From Alnus glutinosa (Eukaryota > Streptophyta > Magnoliopsida > Fagales > Betulaceae), in assembly GCF_958979055.1 (NCBI RefSeq), contig NC_084886.1, positions 11,766,654 through 11,830,653 on the forward strand: a stretch of DNA of 64,000 nucleotides, written 5' to 3'. This document shows, piece by piece, positions 50,978 to 62,600 of this stretch. How positions within the stretch are numbered: the first letter of the stretch is position 1; each line of letters begins with the position of its first letter. Under the pieces are notes generated by a model. It ran no database searches, was not told where the DNA came from, and saw nothing but the letters and a program-made list of their open reading frames with translations. The translations under genes were made by a program, and so were the position numbers.

Positions 50978-52116
50978 CCCTGACATGCATGCTGGGAATA
51001 TGATTCTTTTTTTGTGTAGAACATTTTAACAAGGATGTATACATATATAAATTCATTAAATTCAAAATCTTAAATTATTATTTCCACAATAAACCAATAA
51101 TGTAGAAAATGTAAAGAACATACCAAAATCCATATATAATTCGCTTTACCCCCGATCTTAGGTTACACAAAATGATGGAATTGAAGTTGCATAAATTTAT
51201 AGGGCAAAGAAAACTCCGGTCCACTTCCCATCAAAGGAGGCGTTTAATAGAAATCACTTCTCTTATATAATATTGACCAATAAAATAAAAGAGTAAAAAA
51301 GACTAGTTGATGCAAACCAATTAATACAAAACACAGGAAAATGATAAATTTGCTCGTTTTAGGGAACCGTGACCTCCAATGTCTAATTCGAGAAAACCTA
51401 ATCTCCTAAAAAACACAGTAAATTGTATTTCACATAACAATAATCAACTTAATTGTTTGTTATTCATTATAATCCCCTTTAAATAGAGGAGCAATACTAA
51501 TCGGTTACAAAGATAACTATTAATCAAAATAGGACTCTTAAACTATCTAACTGACCCACTAGGATTAAGATGGATTCTATTAATTCTAGACTAGGACTCT
51601 AAGAATCTGACTCAATCTTAAATTGGAAGATATATATAACTTCCCTTATTGAACTCTAACACGAGTCAAGACCAAATAATAATGATCATATCACTAGGAT
51701 TAGAATCTATTAGTATCCGATCAAATCATAGGTACGTACCATGCATGTTATGTGGGCTATATATATATATACACGTTACTCCATTCTTAATTACTACTAT
51801 ATATTTATATATACGACCATCATGCATGCTACGATTCTTTCGCAAATTTAAATGACTCTTGCATTGCATGCCCTAAACCCTCCAAAAAGTGTTTAAACTA
51901 CTGGTCGTTAGACTCGTTACCATATGGTTTCTAAACCCTAGGAGCATGTACGTAGTTTACAACATATATGAAAGATATTGCTCTTTATATGGTACGTACA
52001 TATATACCACCGGCCTTGACAACAGTCAACAGCCACTTCTCACTAAATTAATACAGATCTTGCTTCTTCTGCAACAAGAGATGCTAATGCCTTTGACTTT
52101 GCAACATTAATACATG
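50871..52116. repeat. Duplicated DUF247 downstream region
   Basis: Blocks such as 'caataaaccaataatgtag' and 'cagatcttgcttcttctgc' recur at 58850-59460. A TA run is at 50941-50974. No gene. Confidence 0.65.
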
Positions 52117-52420
52117 ATAGCTAGTCATAAACAAATCATATAAATCATTATATATATGATCTACAGCATCCCTGATATATGGTAGCTAGCCATTATCAAC
52201 GTACGTACCCAATGCTTAAGTTTTGCATATACTTTGCTTCATGAACTAATAAAGTATAAATCAAAATAAAGACTACTAAATTAGATTTTCTAGCTTTTGC
52301 ACGGAAAGTGCACGGTTCACAGTAAGAGAAGACTGCTACGAATCTTGTTTTTGGGTCTTTCCAGTGCATTTGATGTTAAATTAATTAAGAATCAGAATAA
52401 GCTTCTTTAATTTCTCTTTA
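52117..52420 (+). repeat. DUF247 upstream module, copy 3
   Basis: Matches 41802-42095 and 43230-43445. It lies about 210 bp before the ATG of the gene it serves and may hold its promoter. Confidence 0.7.
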
Positions 52421-52631
52421 TTAAATTCCAACAAAACCTGACGCTCGACACCCTGGTGTTCCTGCTCTTTTGATACGCCAGTAAGTAAATTAATGTTACT
52501 TGTTGTTTATATATAAACGGATTACTGGTGTTTAAAAACAATAGAAAGTTATTTGCTTGAAGTTGATTACCATTAGTGACAGTTCTCTGCAATACTTTTG
52601 GAACAGAAACGTATACTGCTTCATTCGGAAT

Positions 52632-53882
52632 ATGAGGCGTGTTGATGGACCTGATCCTGTCTCGATTCGTATTCATGAAAAGCTTGTTGGTTTGACTCCG
52701 AATGCTCCAGAATGTTGTATATTCAGAGTGCATACCCTGTTACGCAACGTAAATCAAAAAGCATACGACCCTCAATTACTTTCCATTGGTCCTTACCACC
52801 GCGGCAAGGATGGCTTAAGGCTCATGGAAGATCACAAATTGCGCTATTTACAGCTACTTCTTCAAAGGAGAAACGAAACAAGTGTAGAAACATATATTAA
52901 GGCCATGAGAGAATTGGAAGGAAGAGCTCGTAGATGCTATGCAGAACCCATTAGCCTAACCACGGATGAGTTTGTAGAAATGATGCTTCTTGATGGATGT
53001 TTCATCATTGAGCTGTTTCGCAAATTTGAAATGTTGGATCTAATAGATGAACGTGACCCAATTTTGCAATTCGGTTGGATGTTCTATAGCTTAAAGCGTG
53101 ATCTACTGTTATTCGAAAACCAAATTCCATTCTTTGTTCTCACTAAATTGTTCAAGATGACTAAGGTTCCTAATCAAGAGGGCAACCTTATTGATCTAGC
53201 TGTGCTTTTCTTCCAAGTATCATTATTACCATTTGGACACCATATCTCTGCATCAAGTCATGAATCTTTCATAGACATTGAGCATCTACTTGCTTTGTTA
53301 TATAAATCTTTCACTCCACCATCTGTAGGAATTGAAGACAACACTGAAGAAAAGTTGAATTCGATACCTAGTGCCACGGAGCTTCAAGAGGCTGGAGTCA
53401 AATTGAAGAAGTTACAGAGTGGTAGCTTCTTTGACTTAAAGTTCAACAACGGGGTACTGGAAATTCCGTTTTTGAATATAGATGATGGATCAGAATCAAT
53501 CTTCCGAAATCTAATTGCATATGAGCAATACGGTCGAAATAATGATGTCAAATACGTCACAGACTATGTGAGCTTCATGGATGATCTCACCAACTCTCCA
53601 AAAGATGTTGAATTAATTCGTCGACAAGGAATTATTGAAAATTGGTTGAGTGATGATGAAGCTGTCTCCACTATGTTTAACAAGCTTGGTGAGAATGTTA
53701 TGGTATCCAACGACTATTATGCTCAAATTTTCAGAGATGTGAAGAAGCATTGCCGAGAACGTAAGAATGTGTGGATAGCAAACTTAAGGCACAAGTATTT
53801 CAACAGCCCTTGGGCATTGATTTCATTTCTTGCTATTGGATTTGTTATGAAAAGTTGCAGAAAACAGAGTACAAAGAACTAA
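52632..53882 (+). CDS. DUF247 protein (paralogue 2), C-terminal membrane helix altered
   Basis: 416 residues from ATG 52632, chosen because all three paralogues share MRxVDGxDxVSIRIHEKL there; an in-frame ATG 75 nt upstream (52557) lies in sequence shared with paralogue 1 that looks like leader. Family landmarks are YHRGKDGLRLMEDHKLRYL, DGCFIIELFRKF, LLLFENQIPFF, IPSATELQEAGVKL, FRNLIAYEQY and GIIENWLSDDEAVSTMF. Paralogues end in a long hydrophobic helix after FNSPWAL; here only WALISFLAIGFVM remains before KSCRKQSTKN and the stop, and the 3' flank is different too. Membrane anchoring may be lost. DUF247 function is mostly unknown, with self-incompatibility roles for some grass members. Confidence 0.88.
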   Translation: MRRVDGPDPVSIRIHEKLVGLTPNAPECCIFRVHTLLRNVNQKAYDPQLLSIGPYHRGKDGLRLMEDHKLRYLQLLLQRRNETSVETYIKAMRELEGRARRCYAEPISLTTDEFVEMMLLDGCFIIELFRKFEMLDLIDERDPILQFGWMFYSLKRDLLLFENQIPFFVLTKLFKMTKVPNQEGNLIDLAVLFFQVSLLPFGHHISASSHESFIDIEHLLALLYKSFTPPSVGIEDNTEEKLNSIPSATELQEAGVKLKKLQSGSFFDLKFNNGVLEIPFLNIDDGSESIFRNLIAYEQYGRNNDVKYVTDYVSFMDDLTNSPKDVELIRRQGIIENWLSDDEAVSTMFNKLGENVMVSNDYYAQIFRDVKKHCRERKNVWIANLRHKYFNSPWALISFLAIGFVMKSCRKQSTKN

Positions 53883-55017
53883 GAGATGATATATTGTATG
53901 AGAGTATTGATACTCGATCTGATTTGTATTGAATAATGTAATGAATGAATTAAGATAATACACTTGATCAGTATGTACCAAAATACATAATTCACTTTAC
54001 CAAGAGTGAAAAAGACAATGATTAGATAACATTACTCCATTCTTACTACTATTTATACCATTATGCTACGTACGATTTTTTCTTAAATTTTAATGACTCA
54101 TCGATCTGTACGTACGTGCATGGAAATCACCCAGATCGATCAAGTAGTTAATTTAAAACATAAAAGATGCTCTTAATTATATATATGGTACATTATGTGC
54201 CACCTTGCCAACAGCCACAGAAATAGAGCAACAGCCGCAACAAGAAGAAGAAGCACAATTAATGATAGCAATTAACATGCATGTCACGTTCCTGATTAAG
54301 GAGTACGCATGAAGTGGCCGGGAATTAAGGTTTTAACTCAACATTTATCTTATCAGTTGCGCGCCATAAGTTATTTTATCGATCTACTTAATTTGTATTA
54401 TGATCTTCCGTACGTAATTGTGATCGAAAGAAGGATTTCAATTATTGAAGGGATGGCTTCAAACGATCATGCATATGATTGTTTTTTTTTTTAAAAAAAA
54501 AAAAAGAAAAATAAAAGTTGATATTAATGGAGGTATATATTGAAGAAGAGTCGTTATATCAATAATAAAAAATTAGTGATATTAAGATCGAACTTGTGTA
54601 ATTTTAAATGTGACCCTCATGTTCCCTTTGTATCTTTTAAAATTGATGTGGCTTTTAAAATTACAATTCAATTAAAATTCAATAATGATTAATTTTATAT
54701 ATATATATATACAAAACCAATTACATCAATTTTGAGATGACACAAGAGGAACATAGAGTGATATGTAGCATTACTCTAAGAACTCTTTAGAAAAATTAGT
54801 GTCATGTTGAAAAAAATAAAATAAAATAAAAAAGAGAGACTTAACTCCCACGGAAAAATTCAAAGGTCAAGGCCCATAAGCACAATTATTTTGTAAAAAA
54901 ATAAAAAAGTGAATTATTGCTAAGATTCTATTTGGTAGACTCTAGAACTCCCCACATAGAAAAATTAACCCTCATGCCAGGAATACAACAATTTTCTTTA
55001 AAAAATAAAATAAAATG
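53883..55017. other. Intergenic DNA downstream of paralogue 2
   Basis: It starts with sequence not found after the other copies (to about 53960), then decayed copies of the common downstream region ('ccaaaatacataattcac'). No further gene seen. Confidence 0.5.
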
Positions 55018-55199
55018 AGTAATGATTCAATGCCACCCAAAAATACAACTTTTTACCATCTTGCCTATGTGGCGAGGTGGTCCCCCACTACTTTTTGAGT
55101 TTTTTTATTTTTTTAAAATAAATTAAGGTGGGGGACCACCTTGCCACATAGGCAATGTGGTGAAAAGTTGTATATTTAGGTAGTAGTGAATCATTACTC
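55018..55199. mobile_element. Foldback MITE (Mutator-like), 182 bp, TSD aaataaaat
   Basis: Arms GAGTAATGATTCA... and ...TGAATCATTACTC with matched 'ttgcctatgtggc' / 'gccacataggcaa'. The 9-bp duplication is perfect (55009-55017; 55200-55208). Confidence 0.9.
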
Positions 55200-55285
55200 A
55201 AATAAAATAATTGCATTATCTCTCTCTTTGAGTGACTCTAGAACTCCCACAAAAAATAACAAATGTCTCAAGCCAAGAACTCAAA

Positions 55286-55321
<36 letters not shown>

Positions 55322-55626
55322 CTTTTTATAGAAAAAAACAGAAATCTTATTCTTTGAACAATCACTCCACCAAATTACCAAAATCGCTGCAACAATTTTG
55401 CATTACCGGAGTAGGAGGCGCATGACCACTGCTACAAGTTCGCCTGCTTGACTACCAGCCAATTCTCGCCTACGACCTCGTCGCCTCTGCCTCTGGAAAT
55501 CTCTTGCACCCATCTCTCGCCCTTCTACTTTTTTTTTCTTTTTTTTCTTTTTTTCCCCCATTTGTTATACGGAGTCAGGGACGATGCATCTTTTTACTTT
55601 TTTGACACTTCACTTCAAACATTTTT
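55200..55626. other. Intergenic CT-rich DNA
   Basis: Long CT/T runs (55287-55325; 55528-55560). No gene recognised. Confidence 0.45.
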
Positions 55627-55995
55627 GGGAAAAATATATATTAGCCCCCCAAACTACCACCCTTTCTCCGAATGTCCCTCCAAACTACCAATGCTTAGAT
55701 TCTAGCCCCCCAAACTACCACTTTTTGATTTTTTGGCCACATCCGTCCATTTATGCCGTCAATTCTAAACAGAATTCCGAAAATACCCCTCCTACACTTT
55801 GAAATTCTCACGGTTAAGAGATGGGTATTTTCGGGTTTTTGGCCAATTTCTGTTAGAATTAACGGTATAAATAGACGGATGGGGCCAAAAAATCAAAAAG
55901 TGGTAGTTTGGGGGGGTCAGAGTGCAAGTGTTGGTAGTTCGGGATGCCATCCAGAAAAAGGGTAGTAGCTTGGGGGGCTTATATATATTTTTTCC
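55627..55995. mobile_element. Foldback MITE (Mutator-like), 369 bp, TSD aacattttt
   Basis: Starts GGGAAAAATATATATTAGCC and ends with the near-complement. Arms share 'ccccccaaactaccac' / 'gtggtagtttgggggg'. The 9-bp duplication is perfect (55618-55626; 55996-56004). Confidence 0.9.
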
Positions 55996-56004
55996 AACAT
56001 TTTT

Positions 56005-56940
56005 TGTTCTGAGATAAGGATGAAAACATGTGGCTGTGGGACAACCACACATTTTCTTTGTTTTGATTTTACGTTTTCTTTTTTCTTTTTCTTTTTCTTT
56101 TTTTTCATCTTACGGTGTTTAGTTTCTAACTTATTGCAAGTCAAACAGCCACACCGTTTTTTATAAAATATTATTGTTTTTTTTTTAATTTTAACAAAAA
56201 TTAATAATTATATTAAGCATACGAAAAATATTACTAGTCAATTTGTATAATTAGCCACTCATTACTAATTATTAAAAAAAATTATTCTTTTCTTATGCAG
56301 GTTAAGAGTGTTATAAAGCGAGCCTATGTTGAATCAGGTTCAATTCTTCAATCTATTATGTAACTTTCTTATTTATAAATATTTTTAATTATAAACTTTA
56401 CTAGAAATATTATGCATTAGATATGAAAAACTTTTTTAAAAAAATAAAAGAATAAGAAATTAATGAATATTAAAATGAATCTGTAGAGGCAAATTTCTTA
56501 CTATCAATATGACGTTGAATCTCAAAAGGGGAAAAAAATAATCTTTTAAATAAAAATAAATAAATAACTTGTAAATAATAATTTTTTTACTAGTCAAACA
56601 GCCAAACATAGAGCCGGCCCTGCACGCCCCACGCCCCACGCCCCCCACCCCCCAAGTTATAATCTGAGAAAAAAATAAAAAATAAATAAATAAATTAGCA
56701 TCTAATAAGTCAAAGTTTCCTTAATTAGAGCCACTATAATACTATATAGTCTTCAAGCATGCATGTTGCGTAGCTACGACGGCCACGTGCACGCTTCCTC
56801 TCTTAAAAGATAAATAAATTAAATAACAAGGGAAGGGAAGGGGTCTTTAAGTAGTTAATTAGCTAGCGTTCTTGTATTCCATGATCTAATTAGCGTTTTG
56901 ATTAAAGGCCAAGTAACAATATGCAATAGGCGATCTACGG
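56005..56940. other. Intergenic DNA before paralogue 3
   Basis: AT-rich with T runs. A C-rich repeat 'cgccccacgccccacgcccc' lies at about 56627-56648. No gene recognised. Confidence 0.45.
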
Positions 56941-56959
56941 TCGGTTTAGCTTTAAACAA

Positions 56960-57070
56960 GTAAGTTTCATTACCTTTTTCTTTTTTCTTTTTTTTAATTA
57001 TTATTATTTTTCTCTCTTCTCTAACATGCTAGATGTATTTGGAATAGAGAGACTTGTACAAATTGCTTAG
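56960..57070 (+). other. 5'-UTR intron of DUF247 paralogue 3
   Basis: Donor ACAA|GTAAGT at 56960 and acceptor TTGCTTAG| at 57070, just three bases before the ATG, with a T-rich stretch between. The same donor sits in the ghost copy at 50411. Confidence 0.55.
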
Positions 57071-57073
57071 AAC

Positions 57074-58336
57074 ATGAGGCCGGTCGATGGAGTTGATCTT
57101 GTCTCCATTCGTATTCATGGAAAGCTTGCTGGCTTGATTCCAAATGTTTCGGAGTGTTGTATATTTAAAGTGCATACCCAGTTACGCAAGGTAAATGAGA
57201 AGGCATACGATCCTGTAATGGTCGCCATCGGTCCTTACCACCGTGGCAAGGACGACTTAAGGCTTATGGAAGATCACAAATTGCGCTATTTACAATTACT
57301 ACTTCAAAGGAGAAACGAAAGTAGTGTAGAAACATACATTAAGGCCATTAGAGAATTGGAAGGAAGAGCTCGTAGATACTATGCAGAACCCATTAGCCTA
57401 ACCACTGATGAGTTCGTAGAAATGATGCTTCTTGATGGGTGTTTCATCATCGAGCTGTTTCGCAAGTTCGCAAGGACAGATCTAAGAGGTGATCAATGTG
57501 ATCCAATCTTCCGATTGGACTGGATGTTCTTTAACTTAAAGCGTGATCTACTATTATTCGAAAACCAAATTCCGTTCTTTCTTCTCACTAAATTGTTGGA
57601 GATGACTGAGGTTCCTAACCACCAGGACAACCTTATTGATCTAGCTGTGCTTTTCTTCCAAGTCTCATTATTACCATTTGGATACCATATATCTGCATCA
57701 AGTCATGAATCTTTCATAGACATCGAGCATCTACTTGCTTTGTTATATAAATCTGTTACTCCACCATCTGTAAAAATTGAAGATACTAAAGAAAAGTTGA
57801 ATTCAATACCTAGTGCCACAAAACTTCAAGAGGCTGGAGTCAAATTCAAGAAGCTAGAGAATGGTAGCTTCTTTGACATAAAGTTTAACAATGGGGTATT
57901 GGAAATTCCGTTTTTTAATATTGATGATGGATTAGAATCTATCTTTCGAAATCTAATTGCATATGAGCAATACAGTCAAAATAATGATCTCAATTACGTC
58001 ACAAACTATGTGAGCTTCATGCATGATCTAACCAACTCTCCAAAGGATGTTGAATTACTTCGTCAACGAGGAATTATTGAAAATTGGTTGAGTGATGATG
58101 GAGCTGTCTCCACCATGTTTAACAACCTTGGTGAGAATGTCATTCTATCCAGCTTCTGTTATGCTAAAATTTTCAGAGATGTGAACAAGCATTGTCAGAG
58201 ACGTAAGAATGTATGGATGGCAAACTTGAGGCACAAGTATTTCAACGGTCCTTGGGCTTTAATTTTATTTCTTGCAGCTGTCTTTTTGCTCTTGCTTGCT
58301 TTAATGCAAACCATATTTACCGTTAACGGAAAATAA
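57074..58336 (+). CDS. DUF247 protein (paralogue 3), intact
   Basis: 420 residues, a normal length for the family. Landmarks: SIRIHGKL (11-18), AIGPYHRGKDDLRLMEDHKL (51-70), DGCFIIELF (121-129), LLLFENQIPFF (159-169), IPSATKLQEAGVKF (245-258), FRNLIAYEQY (291-300), GIIENWL (333-339), and a C-terminal hydrophobic helix WALILFLAAVFLLLLALMQTIF (394-415) that should anchor the protein in a membrane with most of it on one side. No signal peptide. The start is the first ATG after the predicted 5'-UTR acceptor and is conserved in the paralogues. The single coding exon is usual for DUF247. Biochemical role unknown; some grass homologues determine self-incompatibility. Confidence 0.95.
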   Translation: MRPVDGVDLVSIRIHGKLAGLIPNVSECCIFKVHTQLRKVNEKAYDPVMVAIGPYHRGKDDLRLMEDHKLRYLQLLLQRRNESSVETYIKAIRELEGRARRYYAEPISLTTDEFVEMMLLDGCFIIELFRKFARTDLRGDQCDPIFRLDWMFFNLKRDLLLFENQIPFFLLTKLLEMTEVPNHQDNLIDLAVLFFQVSLLPFGYHISASSHESFIDIEHLLALLYKSVTPPSVKIEDTKEKLNSIPSATKLQEAGVKFKKLENGSFFDIKFNNGVLEIPFFNIDDGLESIFRNLIAYEQYSQNNDLNYVTNYVSFMHDLTNSPKDVELLRQRGIIENWLSDDGAVSTMFNNLGENVILSSFCYAKIFRDVNKHCQRRKNVWMANLRHKYFNGPWALILFLAAVFLLLLALMQTIFTVNGK

Positions 58337-59495
58337 GTAACAAGTACCTGATCATTTTGTTCCCTTATTTCATATAACATAATTTCTGAATAATGTTTTT
58401 GTTTTCCAAAATGAGTTAAATGGCTCCTCAGGAAATCTTGCTGCCAAGCTAGAATCTTGATCTTTGTTGAATTCAAATGTCTATTGTCATGGGAACCCCC
58501 TTAATTAGAGGTTGTTTATGAGTTTGTAATAATGCTTGTTCTAGGCATCAATAATATTGGAATCGTTGGCCTATTTTCGATTTTCAAATGAAACTCTCTC
58601 TACCTCTCATTCATGCATCTGACACTTCAATTTGTTCATAATTATTACAATTCTATCATTTGGAACCATATATATGAACACTGACATGCTAGTAACATGC
58701 TTTTTTTTTTTTTTGATAAGTTGCTAGTAACATGCTTCTTCTTCTTCTTTTTCTTTGTTTGTGTTGAACTTTTTAACAAGGATCTGTAAATTGATCTATA
58801 TAAATTCATTAAATTCCAAATCTTTAAGTTTTTTTTCATAGTTAAATCTTAAATTATTATTTTCACAATAAACCAATAATGTAGAAAATGTAAAGAACAT
58901 ACCAAATTTCATAATTCACTTGACCCTCAATCTTAATTAGGTTACATAAAATGACGAAGAAGTTGCATAAATTTGTAGGGTAGAAAAATGATCAGTTTCT
59001 TTCTTTAATTATACCTCCACTTTCCATCAAAGGAGGAGTTCAATAGGTATCACTTCTCTTTTTGACCAAAAAAAAACTGAAATGAGTGAAAAAGAAAAGG
59101 ATTAAATGTAATAGTATCCAATGAAATCATATGTACCATGTTATATACGTTACTCCATTCATACTACTATTTATACCATTATGCTACAGTTCTTTTGCAA
59201 ATTTTAATGATTGTTGCATTGCCCTAAACCCTCCAAACGAGTTTATACGACTGGTCAGTACGATATGATGGTCTCTAAATTAAGTATTTGTGGTAAAGTT
59301 TTTAATCCCTAGGAGCATGGAAATCACCAAGATCAAGTACTAGAATACAATATAAAAGATGCTCTTTATATGGAACGTATGCACCATCTTGACAACAACC
59401 ACTTCTCACTAAATTAATACAGATCTTGCTTCTTCTGCAACAAGAGATGCTAATGCCTTCAAAAAATCCGGGGGCTTACAGTCATCCCAGTTGGT
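58337..59495. other. 3' flank of paralogue 3 and duplicated downstream region
   Basis: 58340-58600 matches the flanks of the other copies; 58850-59460 matches 51070-52095. No further gene. Confidence 0.6.
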
Positions 59496-59521
59496 GGGGG
59501 GGGGGGGGGGGGGGGGGGGGG
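59496..59521. repeat. Poly-G run, 26 bp
   Basis: An uninterrupted G run; its length in an assembly is unreliable. Confidence 0.9.
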
Positions 59522-60030
59522 TGGTTGAGCTGCGGCCACCCTTTAACAAAGAGGGTGATTGTGGCTCTAAGCCTCTCTTATTGGAAACAAGGAAAGAAGT
59601 GAAAGGTCTAGTCCTAGTAATAATGGAAATTGTGAGAAGTGAAGGAAGGTCTAGTCCTTAAGTTGTATTATGGTTAAGTTTCGGGATAATAACATAATTA
59701 GGGTTGCACTGGTCCAATCTTTTCCGGTATGACCACATTCGACCTTTTCCAGTAGGTTAAGAGATTTATTTGATGATGTTCTCCTTTGCGAAGTTGGTTT
59801 AAAATATATCTTAATGGTTCAAGATCTACTTGAGGTAAATATAAAATCTCATAAATATAAGGAAAATAAAAAATAAAAAAGGACCAGGTACAAATTAAAT
59901 CCCACAAATGGTTCAGAGAAACAAGAGATGACTAAGCATCAGGCAAGGCATTCCAGCTCATTGGAATTAAGTATGTACTCTTACCACCACATGCGCAGAA
60001 GAATACAGAGGAGCTGACAAGTAATTTGTT
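59522..60030. other. Spacer and probable 3' UTR of the KAB1-like gene
   Basis: Lies downstream of the stop at 60031 on the minus strand. No other gene seen. Confidence 0.5.
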
Positions 60031-60144
60031 TCACCTATATGAATCTGGACGCTTTGGCTTGCTTTGAACAACAGCCTCAATCTTCTCCATCACAGCAGGA
60101 GTCAGTAGTGGGATGACATCAACAGCTTTCATGTTCTCTTGAAT
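60031..60144 (-). CDS. KAB1: KAB1-like K+ channel beta subunit, last exon
   Basis: The minus strand reads from acceptor ...TATGTAG| (60145) into 37 codons and a TGA (60033-60031). It has IQENMKAVDVIPLL, then AVMEKIEAVVQSKPKRPDSYR, which is the conserved C terminus of plant voltage-gated K+ channel beta subunits (aldo/keto reductase fold). The upstream exon is 63402-63566, and both exon borders are in phase 0. The intron between them is 3257 bp because of transposon insertions. The protein binds NADPH-type cofactor and associates with Shaker-type channels in the cytosol at the plasma membrane. This exon contributes the C-terminal helix. Confidence 0.92.
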   Translation of the reverse strand: MQENMKAVDVIPLLTPAVMEKIEAVVQSKPKRPDSYR

Positions 60145-60344
60145 CTACATAAGAGGAAATGATCTCTTTGGTTGGGCTATGCACAGAGACAACAAGATGG
60201 CATATGCACATACATTATAAGTAATTAATGGTTATGTTTGTTAAAACTTTTCAAAAACTATTTTTCTTTGTTTCCAAAAAGAAAAATACACACTTTTCTG
60301 AAAACAATCAACAAACGATTTTATTTTTTAAAACACTATTTTTC

Positions 60345-62600
60345 AACAGTTGAATTCAGCCCATTAGCTAAGGCTTTAAAGATGATTCTATACATGCCAC
60401 CCATGAGGCTGATAAGGCAAAAATCCTTAATATCCATCACCCCAACTTTCTTAGGAATAAAGGCAATAAAAGTCCAATAGAGGCTCTTTTCAAACTTGCC
60501 TCAAGTATGAAACTCATGAAAGACATGCATGAAATATTGAAATCTTCTTTTGAAACCTCCCGTAAAGACAAAAAGAAGGCCAAAGAAAAACCATAGGGGC
60601 TCGGGGCCTTATCGTCGTTGTTCAGAGCTTTCGCCACCTCAAAAACCCCACTCTCCTCAAATACTCTTTCCAACCACATAGCCGCTTCAACACCAACAGA
60701 ATTCAAAGTAAGACCATCTAGTTTAGGCTGCCAACTGAATTGTTATTAATTTTATTTTTGTAGAATCTGAAGAGACAACCATTAACCACCAAGGAATCAA
60801 CAATATTGTTCCTTCTATTCGAATTAGCCACATGGTGAAAAACTGTGTTCTTGTCTACCTCCTTCAGCCAATGGGCCCTTGATTTCTACCTCCAACTCCC
60901 TTCTTCCAAAAGAGTAGTCCTCTCCATGTCACTAGTAATTTCAGTCTTTCTTGCCTTTTCCTCATCTGATAAGGATCTTTATTCAGCAATAACATATCTC
61001 GGAGTTATGGTCCATTTGAGTTTGCGATTTTAAAAAGTGCGATTTTAAAATGTACAAATTGAAAATTTAATTTTTAAAAACGCAGTCAAGTGTTTGGCAA
61101 AATCGTAGTTTGATCTTTAAAATCGTACATTAACCTTCTAAAATTATGCGTTTTCAAAAAAGCACCCTATTGCTTATGATTTGAAAAAGTAGTTTTCAGC
61201 ATTTTCAAATCGTAATTTTTTAAAAATGAAATTCCCAAACGGTTCATTTTCTGCGATTTGGTTTAAAATCGCACTTTTTCTCTACGAAATCGCAATCATA
61301 AACGCACCCTTAATCCAAAAGAACATTTTCTACTTCTCAACATTGCCAAAAACCTCTTCCTTCCATTTTTCCAAGTCCAAGATTCAAGACGAAACTAGAG
61401 GAGCCTTGAAAGCTGTGAGACAATCACCATTGTTTCACCTTTTCCATAAAACCCTAAGTTTTTTAGCCACATATTCCCAAACTTGAAATACTCTTTGCTT
61501 CTAGTAACATTATCACAATCAAACAATAAAAGAAAGTGTTCTGATAAAACTCTAGGGAGCCACCACTGAGAAACATCAAGAAACTAGGCTTCCCAATTAG
61601 GAGAGCGAAGAAACCAATTAATTTTGGACCACAATGGAGGATCACGGTTATTAGACCACATAAAGTTTCTACCTACACAAGGGATATCCATAAGACCTCA
61701 TTCAAAAATGAACTTGAAAAACTCCAAAGAAGTTGGGGATGAACGGGGTTCGCTAGATCTCTTGCTTGAGAAATGGATGATATTGAAACCACCCCCAATA
61801 CACCACAATACATTCAACTAATTAATCAATCCAGCCAATTCATCCCAAAGAACTCTTCTGACATTGTCAACATTAGGACCATAAACACCCGCAAAGATCC
61901 ACTCAAAGTTGTCATCGTCATTTCTAAAGGAGCAAGCCACAGAGTATGCCCCCACACACTTAGTTTTTTTTACCACCCTTCTATCCCACATTAACAAGAT
62001 CCCTCCAAAGGCTCTTATCGAACCCAAATAACACCAATTCACATGAAGACAACCCCATAAACTATGCACAACCACCCTAGACACAGCCTCCGGTTTAGTT
62101 TACTGTAAACAAGCAATATCAGCATTCCATTCTCTAAGAAGATTCCTGACCCTCAACCTTTTGTCCCTTTCATTTAACCCTCACATTCGACGTCGAAATC
62201 TCAGACTTCATAAAGAGCATGTTGGACCCCTACCTTGCCTCCGCTAGACTGGCCTCCCTTAAGGTCATAATTGACCGAACAAGCTAACCTCTTCAATTCG
62301 TGTTGCCTTCTGTTCGCGAACTTGGAAAGAGAACTAGAGGGACTGGCCAACCCATACTGATCTCTACTTGCTTCAATGGCAATGAATAGCGCCATCAACT
62401 CATCCTCAAACCCCTCACATGCCAGCCCCACAAAATGACAGAAGCTCTTGACCTCCTGAACCACCCAAAATGAAGCCTCCGCAACAGGTAAAGTTGGCTC
62501 TTAAATACTGCAAGGTGTTATACATCCACAGGCTTGCTATCCCTAGACTCTACCCCAGGATGGAGAACCATATCCTAGGAAGAGGAAACCCCCACCCTTA
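60345..62600 (-). pseudogene. L1-type LINE ORF2 fragment (endonuclease to start of RT), decayed
   Basis: 62201-62464 has VKSFCHFVGLACEGFEDELMAL and LKRLACSVNYDLKGG, the region before plant L1 endonucleases. 61818-62084 has GGILLMWDRRVV and FAGVYGPN, the endonuclease. 60437-60706 has DDKAPSPYGFSLAFF, and 60350-60480 has IPKK...DIKDF.LISL.GG.YRI, the first RT blocks. Stops and a MITE (61008-61309) interrupt it. The RT catalytic part, 3' UTR and poly-A are missing, so it is not a simple 5'-truncated insertion. Confidence 0.85.
61008..61309. mobile_element. Harbinger/Tourist-like MITE, 302 bp, TSD tta
   Basis: Same family as 48472-48786, in the opposite orientation, ends (T)GGTCCATTTG and AAACGCACCC, flanked by tta (61005-61007; 61310-61312). 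It lies inside the LINE fragment. Confidence 0.8.

Noticed and set aside
54309..54494. 61-codon plus-strand frame
   Set aside because: No similarity or supporting signals; AT-rich spacer.
60437..60706. Host gene in the KAB1 intron
   Set aside because: Its residues match the start of LINE reverse transcriptase.
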